Of a stretch of 64,000 nucleotides of DNA, positions 40,763-50,923 are shown one piece after another (the first letter of the stretch is position 1; every line of letters starts with the position of its first letter). The notes under the pieces were generated by a model that saw only the letters and a list, made by a program, of their open reading frames with translations, was not told the origin of the DNA and did no database searches. The position numbers and the translations under genes are program-made. This DNA is from Rickettsia rickettsii (lineage in GTDB: Bacteria; Pseudomonadota; Alphaproteobacteria; Rickettsiales; Rickettsiaceae). Location: NCBI RefSeq assembly GCF_001951015.1, contig NZ_CP018914.1:1076001-1140000 (forward strand). Reading direction: 5' to 3'.

Positions 40763-41518
40763 ATGAAACTATATAGTTTTCAAGAACATTTATTAGAATT
40801 AAAAATAAGGCTTCTTAGAATATTTACTGCGTTTATAATTATATTTGCTATTTGCTATTATTTTAGCGACAATATTTATAGTGTTTTATTAAAACCGCTT
40901 GCTAAGCTAAGCGGTGATACGGTACGAAATATAATTTATACAGGGCTTACAGAAGCATTTTTTACCTATATTAAACTTGCAGCTTTTACTACTTTTACTA
41001 TTATTATACCTATAATTGCTTTAGAGTGTTATTTATTTATCAGTCCCGGGTTACACCGCCATGAAAAAAAAATTATCGCTTTTATTCTTTTTATGTCGCC
41101 TATTTTATTTTGGTGCGGTAGTATTTTTGTTTTTTACTTTGTAATGCCGAAAGCTTGGAATTTTTTTCTTAGTTTTGAAAAACGTGATATGATCCTACCG
41201 ATAGTTTTGGAAGCAAGAATTAGCGAGTATCTAAATTTAGTTATTCATTTAATTATTGCTTTTGGAGTCGCCTTTCAACTGCCGGTTGTGATAATGATAT
41301 TAAATATACTAAAAATAGTTAAGGTACAAACACTTAAGCAAAAAAGATGCATTGCCGTGGTAATTAACTTTATTATTGCAGGAATATTAACGCCTCCTGA
41401 CATTTTAAGCCAGTTTGCTCTTGCAATACCGCTACTTTTATTATATGAAACTTCAATAATTATATGTAATTTTATAGAAAAACTGAGGACACTAAATGTT
41501 AAATATCAAATGGATTAG
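40763..41518 (+). CDS. tatC: Sec-independent protein translocase TatC
   Basis: The receptor subunit of the twin-arginine pathway, which exports folded proteins. The 251-aa product has six membrane helices (about 18-38, 70-92, 110-132, 158-178, 192-208 and 212-232). It begins with the N-terminal signature [19 protein letters not shown] (E and R recognise the signal peptide) and has the [20 protein letters not shown] block. tatA/tatB are not adjacent. The end overlaps serS by 23 bp, so the two are translationally coupled. Confidence 0.95.
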   Translation: MKLYSFQEHLLELKIRLLRIFTAFIIIFAICYYFSDNIYSVLLKPLAKLSGDTVRNIIYTGLTEAFFTYIKLAAFTTFTIIIPIIALECYLFISPGLHRHEKKIIAFILFMSPILFWCGSIFVFYFVMPKAWNFFLSFEKRDMILPIVLEARISEYLNLVIHLIIAFGVAFQLPVVIMILNILKIVKVQTLKQKRCIAVVINFIIAGILTPPDILSQFALAIPLLLLYETSIIICNFIEKLRTLNVKYQMD

Positions 41519-42773
41519 AGAAAATAAAGAATTGTTCGATGAAAAGCTTAGTCAAAGATTTATTGAACCTATGTCTAGTAAAATTGCTATGCTCGACGGA
41601 GAGAAAAGAAAAATTACGAGTTTAATTCAAGAATTGCAGCATGCACGTAAGGTAAAATCAAAGATTTTAGGTAATATGGCCTCTAAAAGCGGCGAAGAAT
41701 TTGAAGGGTTACAAAGAGATGTCAAACATATAAATGAGAAGTTGGAAGCACTTGAACATGATCTAAATAATAATAACGAATTAAATGAACTATTAAATAT
41801 GTTTCCTAATATTCCGGACGAAGAAGTACCTTACGGAATGGATGCAAGTATGAATAAATTAGTTCGTACTTACGGAGAGACAAATCCAAATGCTTTGAAT
41901 AAACAGCATTTTGAACTAGGTATAAAATTAAATTTAATGGATTTTGAACAAACTGCTAAAATTTCTGGAACTAAATTTGTAACGTTAAAAGGTGATTTAG
42001 CAAAGCTAGAACGTGCTTTAATTAATTTTATGATTGATGTTCATACTAAAGAGTGGGATTTCTTTGAGATATCACCTCCGGTATTAGTTCGAGATAATGC
42101 TATGTATAATGCAGGACAACTACCTAAATTTGCCGAAGAGTCTTTTGCAACAACCAATGGTTACAGACTAATTCCAACCGCAGAAGTATCTTTAGTAAAT
42201 ATGGTCGCCGATACTATTATACCAAGAGAAAAATTACCGATACGTTATGTTGCTTACACCCAGTGCTTTAGATCAGAAGCAGGTAGTAGCGGTAGAGATA
42301 CAAGAGGTATGATTAGATTACATCAGTTCGGTAAAGTTGAGCTAGTATCTATTACTACCCCTGAAGAATCCACAAATGAGCATGAATATATAACTAATGC
42401 ATCAGAGACTATTTTACAAAAACTGAATCTTCCTTATCGTGTTATGTTACTTTGCACCGGAGATATGGGATTTGCGGCAAAAAAAACCTATGATATAGAA
42501 GTATGGCTTCCGGGACAAAAGCAATATCGCGAAATTGCTAGCTGTTCTAATTGTGGAGATTTTCAAGCACGTAGAATGAAAGCAAGATATAAAGAATTCG
42601 GCAGTAACGAAACTACCTTAGTTCATACTTTAAATGCTTCAGGATTACCTATCGGAAGAACTATGGTTGCAATACTTGAAAATTATCAGAATGAAGATGG
42701 ATCAATAACTATACCGGATGTCTTGATAAATTACATGGGAGGATTACAAAAAATCATTGCCTATAGTGAATAA
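41496..42773 (+). CDS. serS: Seryl-tRNA synthetase
   Basis: Charges tRNA-Ser and tRNA-Sec. The 425-aa product has the N-terminal coiled-coil arm (about 30-100) that recognises the long variable arm, then the class II catalytic core with motif 2 [20 protein letters not shown] (about 260-279) and motif 3 [19 protein letters not shown]. The ATG at 41496 inside the end of tatC gives the family N-terminus [18 protein letters not shown]. All expected residues are present. Confidence 0.97.
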   Translation: MLNIKWIRENKELFDEKLSQRFIEPMSSKIAMLDGEKRKITSLIQELQHARKVKSKILGNMASKSGEEFEGLQRDVKHINEKLEALEHDLNNNNELNELLNMFPNIPDEEVPYGMDASMNKLVRTYGETNPNALNKQHFELGIKLNLMDFEQTAKISGTKFVTLKGDLAKLERALINFMIDVHTKEWDFFEISPPVLVRDNAMYNAGQLPKFAEESFATTNGYRLIPTAEVSLVNMVADTIIPREKLPIRYVAYTQCFRSEAGSSGRDTRGMIRLHQFGKVELVSITTPEESTNEHEYITNASETILQKLNLPYRVMLLCTGDMGFAAKKTYDIEVWLPGQKQYREIASCSNCGDFQARRMKARYKEFGSNETTLVHTLNASGLPIGRTMVAILENYQNEDGSITIPDVLINYMGGLQKIIAYSE

Positions 42774-42820
42774 TTGTTTATTAAATATAAAATATAAAGT
42801 TTCTAGTTGTTGTTAAATTG

Positions 42821-42869
42821 GCTTTGTTGCATGGCTCTTATGTCATTCCCGCTTTCGCGGGAATGACAT
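42821..42869. repeat. Palindrome fragment after serS
   Basis: GGCTTTGTTGCATGGCT (42821-42837) precedes GTCATTCCCGCTTTCGCGGG, a perfect hairpin with GGAATGACAT. The first part is an arm of the middle repeat seen upstream of ampG. It is followed by a fragment of the 'cgcaatgacg' family. Confidence 0.65.
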
Positions 42870-42930
42870 CGAGTAGAGACCTACGGCTGCTCGCAATGAC
42901 GCCCCTAGCATCCACGCAGGCAAAGTTCAT

Positions 42931-43093
42931 TAGTATATACTCCTGTGAAATGAAGAGTTATTATACGAAGTTCAACTTGGAAAAGAGCAAGGAGCCTGTA
43001 AGCCGAGGGGCGGAGCGTATACTTAATACGTGAGCATCCGAGGACTTACAAAGACGACGTAGCCAATTTTTCAAGTTGAACTAGTATACAAAA
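42931..43093. repeat. Palindromic repeat before the virB4-like gene
   Basis: The arms GTATATACTCCTGTGAAATG and ATACGAAGTTCAACTTGG on the left, and TTTTTCAAGTTGAACTAGTA on the right, are inverted, with the core 'cggagcgtatacttaatacgtgagca'. It is in the same orientation as 36331-36472. With 42821-42869 it explains the whole serS-virB4 gap. Confidence 0.75.
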
Positions 43094-43117
43094 CGATAAT
43101 TTAAATTCAGGTTATTT

Positions 43118-45550
43118 GTGTTTAGTGGTTTACGAAAATTTGACAAAGATATATATAATTATAATGCTCCTAATTTTATACCTATAGCATGTCATTATAA
43201 TGAAAATACTTTACTTACCAAAGACGGTAAATTACTACAAATTATCAAAATACATGGCATTACCTCAGAGAAAATAAGCGATAATATACAAAATTTACGT
43301 GAAATGGTTAGAGTTTCTATAAAAAAGAATATAACCGATTATGATTTTGCTTTTTGGCTACATACAATAAGAGAAAAACAAAACTTAGACGATTCAACTC
43401 CTTACAAAAAATTATTACCGGCAAATATTCATACCTTATGGCAAAGAAAAAACCATTGGAATGATAAATTCGTTAATACTTTATATATATCTATAGTACA
43501 TGATTCTGCTAAAGTTAACATCACAAATTTTAACTCTTTAATAAATTCTTTATCTAATAAATTAATTACTGATTTTGAAAATAACTACTTAGATTCAGCT
43601 TTTCAAAAATTAGACAATATCACTAATAATATTTTAAATGATTTAAACGAATTCGGTGCTGAAAAACTCGGTATAATATTTGAAAATGATAATGTTTTTT
43701 CTAATCCTTTATTTTTATATAATCGCATAGCTAACCTTAATAATAATGATTGTTTGGTACCTATAATAGATTTATCCGATGCAATAGGTAGAAGTATTTA
43801 TACAATTAGCAGCGATAAAATGGTAGTTACGGATCATGAGAAAAATAATAAATTCGTTTCTTTACTATCTATAAAAGAATATCATGAAACTCCTTCTAAT
43901 ACACTGGATAAATTTTTACAGTTACCGATTGAATTAATAATAACTGAAATATTTTACTTTGTGAGCAAAAAACAAGTAATATCCAAATTGCGTGGTCAAG
44001 ATTATATTCTAAAAATTACTAACGACTCAACTTTACTTAATCACAAAGGGATTAATAAGCTTAAGGCAGCTAATTTAGATTTTCAATTTTGTAATCAGCA
44101 AATTTCAATTGCCGTTATAGAAGAAGATGAAAATAAACTAGATGCAGCCGTAGCTAAAGCATCAACTGAACTTTTTAAACTTGGTATTATTCATGTAAAA
44201 GAAGATATTAATATTGAGCCAATATTTTGGTCGCAATTACCTGCTAACTTTGCCTTTATACGTAGAATGTCGCCATTATCCGTAGAGCATATTGCTTCTC
44301 TTACCGCTCTTCATAATACTACACTCGGTAATCAATATAATCCTTGGGGTAAGGCTATAACTTTACTGCGAACCGAGAAAGGTACTCCATATTTCATGAA
44401 TTTTCATGATAAAACGAATAAAGGTAATACTTGCATCTTTGGTACGGGGAAAACCGGCAAAACCGTATTATTGAACTTTTTAATATCAGAATCGACTAAA
44501 TACGATCCAACAATAATTTATATCTCTAATAATAATGATTCTAAAATTTTTATCGAGGCAATAGAAGGCAAATGGTTAGAACCGGACAAACAAATTATCA
44601 ATCCATTTTTAGTAGATGATACAGAAAAATCACAAGCATTTATTTTAGAATTTTTAAAATTAATCAGTGGTCATTATATTTCACCTCTTAGCGAAATAGA
44701 GATATCCTTTCTAGAAAAATTAAAAAATAAAATTTTATCAATTGAAAAAGAAAAACGTATTTTTTCCGATATTTTAAAATTAGAAGATTTTAAGGAGGAA
44801 GGAGGAATACAAATACTTGATAAACTTAAAGTTTTTACCGAAGAACAATTATATTCCGGATTATTTGACGGATCGTCTCTTAACATTGAAGAAGGGAAAG
44901 TTATAGGGTTTAATTTATATAAACTTTCTGATGAGCCGTTTTCTAAACAATTTTACCCGACGGAGAGAAAATTTTTAGAACAATTTAATAACAATTTAAA
45001 GAAACACCAAAGTATTAGTGCAGCAGTAATTTATGCTTTTACTTATCATTTAAGTCTAGTTGGCACAAAACCTAAAATATTTGCTGCCGATAATTTTGAT
45101 CAACTTTACAGACCTGAGATTTATTATGATAATATAAATTTAATCTATAATAATTTGTCTCAAAATAACGGTATTTTCGTCAGTAATTTCAATTTTATTT
45201 ATCTTAAGTCATATCCAAAATATACTATAAAACCTTGGCTTGATTTAATTAATACTAAAATTATTCTACCGTCTGACGTTAAAATAGAAGATTTAGATAA
45301 AATTTTAGGTTTAAGCAAGCCGGAAATACGAAAATTATCACAGCTAATGCTTTCTGCAAGAATGTTCTTAATTAGTAAGGATAATGAATCGATAGCTTCT
45401 GAATTAAGTATTGCCGCTTTAATAGGAGTTGTCCGTATTTTATCAAGCAGACAGGAGGAAATGGATATTTATAAAAAAATACTTGAACAACACCAAGGTC
45501 CTCCGGATAATTGGGTTAATTACCTATATAATGAGTTAAATACGGACTAA
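43118..45550 (+). CDS. virB4: VirB4-like T4SS ATPase, second paralogue (RvhB4-II type)
   Basis: VirB4 proteins energise type IV secretion at the inner membrane. The 810-aa product starts with a GTG at 43118 and shows the VirB4/CagE N-terminal domain (about 1-390, with NFAFIRRMSPLSVEHIASLT) and a C-terminal ATPase with Walker A FGTGKTGKTVLLNFL (about 445-459). The Walker B position reads KIFAADNFDQLY, with Asn where the catalytic Glu of DE is expected, so ATP hydrolysis may be impaired. Rickettsia genomes carry two virB4 genes; this solitary one near PKMT1 fits the divergent second copy. Downstream genes are in the same direction. Confidence 0.88.
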   Translation: MFSGLRKFDKDIYNYNAPNFIPIACHYNENTLLTKDGKLLQIIKIHGITSEKISDNIQNLREMVRVSIKKNITDYDFAFWLHTIREKQNLDDSTPYKKLLPANIHTLWQRKNHWNDKFVNTLYISIVHDSAKVNITNFNSLINSLSNKLITDFENNYLDSAFQKLDNITNNILNDLNEFGAEKLGIIFENDNVFSNPLFLYNRIANLNNNDCLVPIIDLSDAIGRSIYTISSDKMVVTDHEKNNKFVSLLSIKEYHETPSNTLDKFLQLPIELIITEIFYFVSKKQVISKLRGQDYILKITNDSTLLNHKGINKLKAANLDFQFCNQQISIAVIEEDENKLDAAVAKASTELFKLGIIHVKEDINIEPIFWSQLPANFAFIRRMSPLSVEHIASLTALHNTTLGNQYNPWGKAITLLRTEKGTPYFMNFHDKTNKGNTCIFGTGKTGKTVLLNFLISESTKYDPTIIYISNNNDSKIFIEAIEGKWLEPDKQIINPFLVDDTEKSQAFILEFLKLISGHYISPLSEIEISFLEKLKNKILSIEKEKRIFSDILKLEDFKEEGGIQILDKLKVFTEEQLYSGLFDGSSLNIEEGKVIGFNLYKLSDEPFSKQFYPTERKFLEQFNNNLKKHQSISAAVIYAFTYHLSLVGTKPKIFAADNFDQLYRPEIYYDNINLIYNNLSQNNGIFVSNFNFIYLKSYPKYTIKPWLDLINTKIILPSDVKIEDLDKILGLSKPEIRKLSQLMLSARMFLISKDNESIASELSIAALIGVVRILSSRQEEMDIYKKILEQHQGPPDNWVNYLYNELNTD

Positions 45551-45557
45551 TATTTCA

Positions 45558-45640
45558 CTCTGTCATCCCGTGATTTATTATGGGATCCAAAAAAAATTAA
45601 AAAGGACTGGATCCCGCTACAAGCTCGTGGGATGACAATA
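45558..45640. repeat. Palindrome 'ctgtcatcccgtgattta ... gtgggatgacaa'
   Basis: CTGTCATCCCGTGA (45559) is inverted as TCGTGGGATGACA (45627), and GGGATCC and GGATCCC pair inside. It separates the virB4-like gene from the next gene and could end transcription. Related copies are at 39163 and 50868. Confidence 0.75.
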
Positions 45641-45685
45641 ATTTATTATGAACTATAAAAACAACGAGCATAAAGAATACTCAAA

Positions 45686-48600
45686 GTGTTAAAAAAATAT
45701 TTACTATTTTTCTTATTTTCATTTTTCTCATTTAATGTATATGCATCTATTTGGGATGATATAGTCACTTGTCTTAGCGATCCATGTAATTGCGGTCAAA
45801 GTGAGAGAACGGAAATTTGGAATAAGGATGGAGGCATCAATGCAAAGCCAAGAGGACCTTTTAAACCAGGCACATTATGTCCTCCTTGGAATAAAAGCGA
45901 CGGTCGCAATAATGATACTTGTTTATTAAAATTTGATTACCCAGGTATATTTATCGGTTTTTTACTCAATAGATGTGCAGAAGAAGCCCCTGATAGTAGT
46001 TACTTTACTCCAAAAATTCGTATTAGAATTCAAAGCTGTAATGCCATAGCTTGTTGGCACCAAAACTCTACTTTAAATTGGGATGGAGAATGTGTAGTAT
46101 GGCCTACAGGTTACGGTATACCTCTAACTAGAGTCTGTGCTAGAGTTGCCGTACCGGATATGCCTCCACCTCCCGGGATCAATGCCCCACCTTCCCCTGC
46201 AGATCCAGGTTATACCGATGGAGTACATCTCAATAAAGTCGGTTATACAGAAACTGATAATAAGATAATCGGTATAGACGGAAAAATAATTACTTTAAAA
46301 CCTCCTAAACTTTGTGCTTATAGCGATCCTGGACTTGTTAACCTTGTTTCAGATTCCGGTGTACATCTTGATCCGATGGACTGGAATCCTAACCGTCAAC
46401 CTCTTCATCAAACTAACGAACTTAGCCCTATTGCAAAAGTATTAAAATTTTTAGTTGAAACGATAAAAGGAGTAAATTTACCAAGTTTATTAGGGCAGCT
46501 TCTTGGTATGATAGATCAAAATTCAGAATTTATAAAAGTACTTCAATCAATACTTAATGCAATAGGAGAGATTTTTAATTTTTTTCCTACTTTAATAATA
46601 AAAATTATTGAAGCACTTGGGTCATTAAACGGTTCTGTAGATAGCTATTCTTTTGGTTGTGTACAATTACCTTTAGGGCCTTTTCCACCACCATATTGTC
46701 CAAATTTAGATTATATTACCACTAATGCGAGTGCTCATAATGTATGTAGCATAAAAGATGCAAGCGGCCAGTTTGACCAATCTTCTACTAGTCCGGCTTG
46801 TGTAGTGCCATCTAATATTAATGTTAAAAACAATATTGTTAATAATACCATACGTGTTAGCTTTAGCAACCTTGTTCCGCTTTGCACGAGTTCTCGCTCT
46901 GACCTCAAAACTTGTGTAGAACCACGTAATATAGATTTTTCTTCAGCAAAAATTACTCATACTAATACGGCTTTTAAAGATTTAATTAAATCGTGTAAGA
47001 ATACTTCAGGCAACACTCCATGTATTAATACAGAAATTTCTACGCCATGTAGTGTTACGGCTAACGGTTGTAATGAGGGGTTTAGAATAGTATATTCGCA
47101 GAAAATTGGAAATGTAGAAACACCCAGCGATTACTACATAAGCGATATACCGGACTGTCCAAGTTCTAATTCAACTACCTGTCAAAAAGTGTGGGGAGTT
47201 AATATCGGCGAATTTAAGGATGTAAGCGTAAAATTTCCTGAGGTACAAAAGCAAGATACAACTAGCTTAATGCCTATAAAGACAGATGTCATCTTAAAAG
47301 ACAACAACGGTAAAGATAGAAAGCTTTATGTCTCTATTAGTAATACCGAAGACGATAAGCAAAATCCTAATAATATTTGCTTATTTGAGTCCGATAATTT
47401 AATAGATTGTGTACCGCGAGTAAATCATTCTTACAGCTTAGCTGCTTATGAATGTGCAAAGCAATATGCCGGAATTACCTGTACTAATAATAGCAATCCC
47501 AACGATGCTTATTATAAACCACAATTCATTGCGTCAGTACAAGTAAGAGAAGGCGACAATATCATAGATGAAACAAGCACTCTTGTAACGCCGTTAGCAT
47601 ACGCCGGACCTCCACCTCCCAACCCCACTGACACAGAAAGCATAGTAATGCTTGCCGGTTATAAGTATAGTTCTTCCGTTGCGTTTATACCTAAAGATCC
47701 AAAGGAAGATAAATATATTGCTATGCCGTTTTCAGGAGAGAATGCTCTAAATCAGTTGACTATTCACGGTAAATATAAAGACGATAAAGCACCTTATGAT
47801 AGTAATGGCAATCCTGACTCAAGTGCGGTATATTTAAAATATTTAGAATATATAAACGGTAAATATATCCAAGGTGGAACGCATGCCTGCTTGATGCCGA
47901 AAAATTTCCAACATTGTAACCCTATGCTGCGTCCTACTTTACCTGATGGATCACCTATGCCCGGTTACAATCATGACTCAACAAATTGTGTACTTGCTAA
48001 ACTCCACAACAACGATACTATAAATTGTAAAGATTTTAAAAAAAAATATAACGTTAAATATCCAAATCTTGGCTTATGTAAAAAAGATATAGATCTAACG
48101 GGCTGTACTCTAGAAGAAACAGTGTCAGGTCCAGGAAGAGGTATTACAATTTATACTTGCAATATAAATAAGATTCCGAGTAAATGCTATACCAATAACG
48201 ATAAGGCTAATACTCCAGTATGTGTTTTAAGTAGGGATTATACAGATAGAATCGAGCCGAAACCTAACATAGGACCAATATTAGTACCGGTAGATCCTTC
48301 AAAATATTATACAGTGACATATACAAAAGGAGATAACAATACTCCTCCTGAGCCGACATATAACGCTGAGACTGAGGATGTAAGAGATAAAACTTGGCAA
48401 GAGCTAAATCTTTGTGTTCCTATATTAGTACCTACTTGTGCTAAAATTCCTAGCACAGAGAAAGCTCCTTCCGGTAACAATCACGGTAATGCAGAATGGC
48501 CTGAAAGCGATATAGGAGAACTTGCAAAAGGCAAATGCCCGACGAATTGGAGACCTATTGATCCTAATAAACCTTTAGAACGCCATTGTTTATCATATTT

Positions 48601-49174
48601 TGATAGAAAGGTTGTCGAGTTTGAACCTTTAGGCCATAATGTCGGCTGTAGAAAATTTACAGGATTCCCCATAACAGTTGGTTATAACGACTTTCCATCA
48701 GACCAATTACTTGAGACCCCTTATAATCCGGTAACTAAAATAGGTGACTATATCTTCAACAAAAAACCGGTACCACATGGGAGCATTATGGCATTTCCAA
48801 AGGATGGAGCACTTATAGATGCAACAAATAAACCGGACAATACAATATTGCATACTGTAGAATTCAAAGTAACTTTAGATGCAATAATGGACGATATTGA
48901 GTATTTTGCAGTAAAAGATTTATGGTATAATGATTGCACATTAATATATGTCAACGGCACAAAGTTACTTAGCTTCCCTACTAACATTGATTCTCTAGAT
49001 GAGAAAAGGTACTGTAACAATGGAAATAACCAAGATCAAACATTACAAGCTAAAAATTTACCGATTGATATAAAGCGTTATTTAAAACCAGGAGAAAATA
49101 CTATAAGATTCCAGCTAAGAGTTATGTTTGAGGGAGGACTATATTTCCACATGCAATATAAAATGAAGAGATAA
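45686..49174 (+). CDS. Large cysteine-rich exported protein of unknown function
   Basis: No family is recognised. The 1162-aa product begins at a GTG (45686) with a clear signal peptide ([20 protein letters not shown]), so it is exported. I count 43 cysteines spread along the chain, very unusual for a rickettsial protein and suggesting many disulfides outside the cytoplasm. A proline-rich piece ([15 protein letters not shown]) lies near 155-170, a hydrophobic amphipathic stretch at about 250-320 ([20 protein letters not shown] and [20 protein letters not shown]), and the C-terminal 130 residues look like a beta-sandwich ([20 protein letters not shown]). It follows the VirB4 paralogue and is 4 bp before terC. 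A surface or T4SS-linked role is inference only. Confidence 0.8.
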   Translation: MLKKYLLFFLFSFFSFNVYASIWDDIVTCLSDPCNCGQSERTEIWNKDGGINAKPRGPFKPGTLCPPWNKSDGRNNDTCLLKFDYPGIFIGFLLNRCAEEAPDSSYFTPKIRIRIQSCNAIACWHQNSTLNWDGECVVWPTGYGIPLTRVCARVAVPDMPPPPGINAPPSPADPGYTDGVHLNKVGYTETDNKIIGIDGKIITLKPPKLCAYSDPGLVNLVSDSGVHLDPMDWNPNRQPLHQTNELSPIAKVLKFLVETIKGVNLPSLLGQLLGMIDQNSEFIKVLQSILNAIGEIFNFFPTLIIKIIEALGSLNGSVDSYSFGCVQLPLGPFPPPYCPNLDYITTNASAHNVCSIKDASGQFDQSSTSPACVVPSNINVKNNIVNNTIRVSFSNLVPLCTSSRSDLKTCVEPRNIDFSSAKITHTNTAFKDLIKSCKNTSGNTPCINTEISTPCSVTANGCNEGFRIVYSQKIGNVETPSDYYISDIPDCPSSNSTTCQKVWGVNIGEFKDVSVKFPEVQKQDTTSLMPIKTDVILKDNNGKDRKLYVSISNTEDDKQNPNNICLFESDNLIDCVPRVNHSYSLAAYECAKQYAGITCTNNSNPNDAYYKPQFIASVQVREGDNIIDETSTLVTPLAYAGPPPPNPTDTESIVMLAGYKYSSSVAFIPKDPKEDKYIAMPFSGENALNQLTIHGKYKDDKAPYDSNGNPDSSAVYLKYLEYINGKYIQGGTHACLMPKNFQHCNPMLRPTLPDGSPMPGYNHDSTNCVLAKLHNNDTINCKDFKKKYNVKYPNLGLCKKDIDLTGCTLEETVSGPGRGITIYTCNINKIPSKCYTNNDKANTPVCVLSRDYTDRIEPKPNIGPILVPVDPSKYYTVTYTKGDNNTPPEPTYNAETEDVRDKTWQELNLCVPILVPTCAKIPSTEKAPSGNNHGNAEWPESDIGELAKGKCPTNWRPIDPNKPLERHCLSYFDRKVVEFEPLGHNVGCRKFTGFPITVGYNDFPSDQLLETPYNPVTKIGDYIFNKKPVPHGSIMAFPKDGALIDATNKPDNTILHTVEFKVTLDAIMDDIEYFAVKDLWYNDCTLIYVNGTKLLSFPTNIDSLDEKRYCNNGNNQDQTLQAKNLPIDIKRYLKPGENTIRFQLRVMFEGGLYFHMQYKMKR

Positions 49175-49178
49175 ATAA

Positions 49179-50084
49179 ATGAGTTGGATTATTTTTTATA
49201 CGGTAATCGCTGCTTTACTGATTCTCGATTTGGGAATAATACAAAAAAAAAATACCATAATGAGCTTTAAAGAAAGCGTACTTTTTAGTCTTTTCTATAT
49301 TGTAATAGCTTGTTTATTCGGTATCTATGTTTACTATAATACGGGGACAGATCATGCTCGTGAATATTATACTTGCTTGCTCATTGAGAAAGCTATGTCA
49401 CTTGATAATATTTTTGTTATCTCTATTATTTTCCAATTTTTTAAAATTCCCTGGCAATATCAACATCGTGTTTTATTTTTCGGTATAATAGGCGTAATAA
49501 TATTCAGAGCCGTAATGATTTACGGCGGTATTATTCTTATAAATAAATTTGCCTGGTTATTATATATTTTTGCCGTAATACTTATTGCTACAGGTATAAA
49601 AACTTTCTATGTATCAGATAAAACTTTTGATATACAGAATTCTTATATTTACAAGTCAATAATAAACAATCTAAATATTACCCCTAACCTTGAAGGGGAT
49701 AAATTTGTTGTTAAACGTAATAACAAACTATATTGCACCCCCCTTTTTATATCTCTAGTACTGATAGAAGCAATAGATTTAGTCTTTGCTATAGATAGTA
49801 TACCGGCAATATTCGCAATTACTAATGATGTTTATATAATTTATACTTCAAATATTTTTGCTATTTTAGGGCTTAGAGCGTTATTCTTTTGTTTAGCAGA
49901 AATTGTAGAACGTTTCAGTTATATAAAATATTCTTTGGCTTTAATTTTAATATTTATCAGCTTTAAAATATTTATTCATCATTATATAGCGATTCCGGAA
50001 TATGTTGCGTTCACTGTGACTATTACTTTATTATTATTTGGTATAATTGCTTCCATAATTAGGAAAAATATGATTGACCATTAA
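49179..50084 (+). CDS. TerC family integral membrane protein
   Basis: TerC/Alx proteins are membrane metal-ion transporters; Mn2+ export during metalation of exported proteins is shown for some members. The 301-aa product has eight or nine hydrophobic helices and the two signature acidic patches [16 protein letters not shown] and [20 protein letters not shown]. It begins 4 bp after the cysteine-rich gene, so both are probably in one transcript. No unusual features. Confidence 0.9.
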   Translation: MSWIIFYTVIAALLILDLGIIQKKNTIMSFKESVLFSLFYIVIACLFGIYVYYNTGTDHAREYYTCLLIEKAMSLDNIFVISIIFQFFKIPWQYQHRVLFFGIIGVIIFRAVMIYGGIILINKFAWLLYIFAVILIATGIKTFYVSDKTFDIQNSYIYKSIINNLNITPNLEGDKFVVKRNNKLYCTPLFISLVLIEAIDLVFAIDSIPAIFAITNDVYIIYTSNIFAILGLRALFFCLAEIVERFSYIKYSLALILIFISFKIFIHHYIAIPEYVAFTVTITLLLFGIIASIIRKNMIDH

Positions 50085-50127
50085 TAAAGGGGGTATATAA
50101 TATTTTTTTATTTTTTAAGCAATTATA

Positions 50128-50838
50128 ATGACTAAATTACTAAAATTATTTTTTATTACTATCATCATTTTTAATAACATTGCTTTCGCAAAAGAAACAG
50201 GGTTCTATATACGAGTAGAAGGCGGAATAATTGAACCGGTCGTTAGTAAATTCCGACATAAACACTCAAATACCGAAATAATTTTAAAAAAATCAAGTAT
50301 GTATAGTGGAAAAATAGGCTATATAATATATCCACAGATAGCTATTGAATTCTCAGCAACTTATCAACCTAAATATAGTCTGCATTACGTATTACCTCAG
50401 CAAAATTTTAATGGTCTCACTATTCCTAAAACCCCAGGTAATACTACCATATTATCAAATATATATATGCTAAATCTTATTTATGATTTAGAAAAAATAA
50501 AAACTTTCACACCTTTTGTAATACTTGGAGGTGGAATAGCACAAGTAAAAGTTAAGCCTACCTCTTCTAGGTGGAGTGTTATAAATAGCGATTATTTTAA
50601 AGTAAGAAAAACTCATAAAAATTGTGTTGCTTGGCAAGCAGGTCTTGGAATTTCACAAGATGTAACTTCAAATTTAAGTATTGATGCAACTGCAAAATTA
50701 CAAACGGCATATAGAGTAAGAATTAATTATGATACGCTTGATATGAAAACGGGGCAATTCGTGCCAACAAATCCTATCAAAAAAACTATAGCCGTTGGAG
50801 AATTTGGCATAGGATTTACTTATAGATTGCCATTTTAA
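50128..50838 (+). CDS. Small outer-membrane beta-barrel protein
   Basis: The 236-aa product has a signal peptide (cleavage probably after NNIAFA) and an 8-strand barrel pattern of the OmpX/OMP_b-brl type. Alternating strands such as GKIGYIIYPQIAIEFSATYQ and VAWQAGLGISQDVTSNLSID lead to a C-terminal strand GEFGIGFTYRLPF, ending in the aromatic residue used by BAM. It resembles the rickettsial Adr-type surface proteins in size and layout, but I cannot show orthology. It lies 43 bp after terC and before the gene for an outer-membrane-protein methyltransferase. Confidence 0.75.
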   Translation: MTKLLKLFFITIIIFNNIAFAKETGFYIRVEGGIIEPVVSKFRHKHSNTEIILKKSSMYSGKIGYIIYPQIAIEFSATYQPKYSLHYVLPQQNFNGLTIPKTPGNTTILSNIYMLNLIYDLEKIKTFTPFVILGGGIAQVKVKPTSSRWSVINSDYFKVRKTHKNCVAWQAGLGISQDVTSNLSIDATAKLQTAYRVRINYDTLDMKTGQFVPTNPIKKTIAVGEFGIGFTYRLPF

Positions 50839-50867
50839 TAATTCTGTGAAATATTTATATGAAAGCT

Positions 50868-50896
50868 ACAATGTCATCATCCCACGGGATGACACG
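50868..50896. repeat. Short palindrome 'tgtcatcatcccacgggatgaca'
   Basis: GTCATC and GATGAC are inverted around a CCCACGGG core. It is a small relative of the 45558 element and lies between the beta-barrel gene and the methyltransferase gene. Confidence 0.5.
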
Positions 50897-50923
50897 AATA
50901 ATTCAACTATATAAGGGAAAAAT

